A stretch of 6,444 nt of DNA, taken from NCBI GenBank assembly GCA_028708105.1, contig JAQVZR010000107.1, forward strand, positions 1 through 6,444, in the 5' to 3' direction. Positions 5,647-6,444 of the stretch are shown in pieces (position 1 is the stretch's first letter; every line of letters starts with the position of its first letter). Source of the stretch: Desulfoplanes sp. Lineage in GTDB: Bacteria; Desulfobacterota; Desulfovibrionia; Desulfovibrionales; Desulfomicrobiaceae. A model generated the notes under the pieces. It did no database searches. It was not told where the DNA came from and was given only the letters and a program-made list of their open reading frames with translations. The position numbers and the translations under genes were made by a program.

Positions 5647-6444
5647 GTGCAAAAGATCCTTGTTGTAGATGACGATCCTCAATTGCGGCAAAGCTTTGAC
5701 CGCATCCTCCAACAGGAAGGATATCAGGTATTGACAGCCTCTTCTGCGGAAGCGGGGATTGAAAGTGTACGTCAGCATCATCCGGATATGGTCATCATGG
5801 ATTTCAGGCTTCCCGGAATGACGGGGATCGAAGGCTTCAAAGAAATAAAAAACATTGACGCCAAGCTTCCGGTGATCATCATGACCGCTTTTGGGACCAC
5901 GGATACGGCCATTGAGGCCACCAAGCTTGGCGCCTTTGACTATGTCATAAAGCCCTTTGAAATCCCAGACATCCTGTCCATGATCCAAAAAGCCCTGGCT
6001 GCAGGACGTTTCATGCGTTTAAAAGTTCATCTGGATGGAACTCCGGATTCCAGCAGTAACGAGCATGACGCTATTATTGGACGCAGTAAGCCCATGCAGA
6101 ACGTGTACAAAGGCATCGGGCGGGTGGCACCCACAGACGCAACAGTGCTCATCAGAGGAGAATCAGGCACAGGCAAAGAACTTGTGGCCCGGGCCATTTA
6201 CCAGCACAGCCAGCGTAATGAACGCCCTTTTTTGGTCATCAATTGTGTAGCTATCCCGGAAACCCTTCTTGAAAGTGAACTCTTCGGGTATGAAAAAGGG
6301 TCCTTTACCGGCGCCACCTCTCGGCGGATCGGAAAAATCGAACAGGCCAACGGTGGCACGGTCTTTCTTGATGAAATAGGCGACATGCCCATGTCCATTC
6401 AGGCAAAAATTTTACGCCTTCTTCAAGAACGCAGCATTGAGCGC
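5647..6444 (+). CDS. NtrC-family sigma-54-dependent response regulator (3' end outside window)
   Basis: The frame starts at GTG 5647 and stays open to the window end (266 codons). Residues 1-~118 form a receiver domain: ILVVDDDP with the acidic pocket (Asp8-Asp9), phospho-acceptor Asp52 in VIMDFRLPG, switch Thr80 and Lys102 in IKPF. A linker of about 25 residues leads to the AAA+ sigma-54 activation domain, beginning around IIGRSKPM. Walker A is GESGTGKE (171-178), the sigma-54 contact loop is GSFTGA (218-223, a variant of GAFTGA), and Walker B is VFLDEIGD (239-246). The sequence ends before sensor I/II, the arginine finger and the expected C-terminal DNA-binding helix-turn-helix. On phosphorylation by the upstream kinase it should oligomerise and activate sigma-54 promoters. 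Its targets are not visible here. The downstream gene order is unknown. Confidence 0.95.
   Translation, partial: MQKILVVDDDPQLRQSFDRILQQEGYQVLTASSAEAGIESVRQHHPDMVIMDFRLPGMTGIEGFKEIKNIDAKLPVIIMTAFGTTDTAIEATKLGAFDYVIKPFEIPDILSMIQKALAAGRFMRLKVHLDGTPDSSSNEHDAIIGRSKPMQNVYKGIGRVAPTDATVLIRGESGTGKELVARAIYQHSQRNERPFLVINCVAIPETLLESELFGYEKGSFTGATSRRIGKIEQANGGTVFLDEIGDMPMSIQAKILRLLQERSIER

Overview
The window reads as ordinary bacterial chromosome: tightly spaced genes, all on the + strand, with moderate GC. Gene content and style fit a proteobacterium or a former 'deltaproteobacterium' (Desulfobacterota, perhaps a Desulfovibrio-like lineage). That placement is my impression from the protein sequences; no 16S or other marker is present.

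Layout. (1) 1-984 is the C-terminal part of an NhaB-type Na+/H+ antiporter. (2) 1046-1495 encodes an unrecognised 149-residue soluble acidic protein, possibly co-transcribed with nhaB. (3) 1496-1984 is a 489-base gap with no convincing gene. It contains an exact TATAAT hexamer, a near-perfect 23-bp-stem hairpin, and a pair of mutually exclusive hairpins ending in T6 upstream of a strong ribosome binding site. (4) 1985-2476 encodes a stand-alone two-CBS-domain protein. (5) 2628-3965 encodes a complete ArsB/NhaD-superfamily permease. (6) 3966-4167 holds three tandem copies of a 28-bp repeat that run into a strong intrinsic terminator, followed by a C-rich stretch. (7) 4168-5637 encodes a membrane-bound NtrB-like sensor histidine kinase. 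(8) 5647-6444 is the N-terminal part of its NtrC-type sigma-54-dependent response regulator, cut off by the window end.

How they may work together. Two unrelated ion-transporter families (NhaB and ArsB/NhaD) lie within 4 kb, with a CBS protein that could act as a cytosolic nucleotide or ionic-strength sensor next to the second one. This suggests a cation or pH homeostasis neighbourhood. The kinase/regulator pair is clearly a translationally linked operon. Its targets are not shown: I found no convincing sigma-54 promoter in the gaps, and a terminator separates the pair from the permease. A functional link between the two-component system and the transporters is inference only.

No wholly new system is evident. 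The most worthwhile leads are the structured leader before the CBS gene, the tandem-repeat/terminator junction, the kinase H-box lacking its usual acidic neighbour, and the uncharacterised 149-residue protein.
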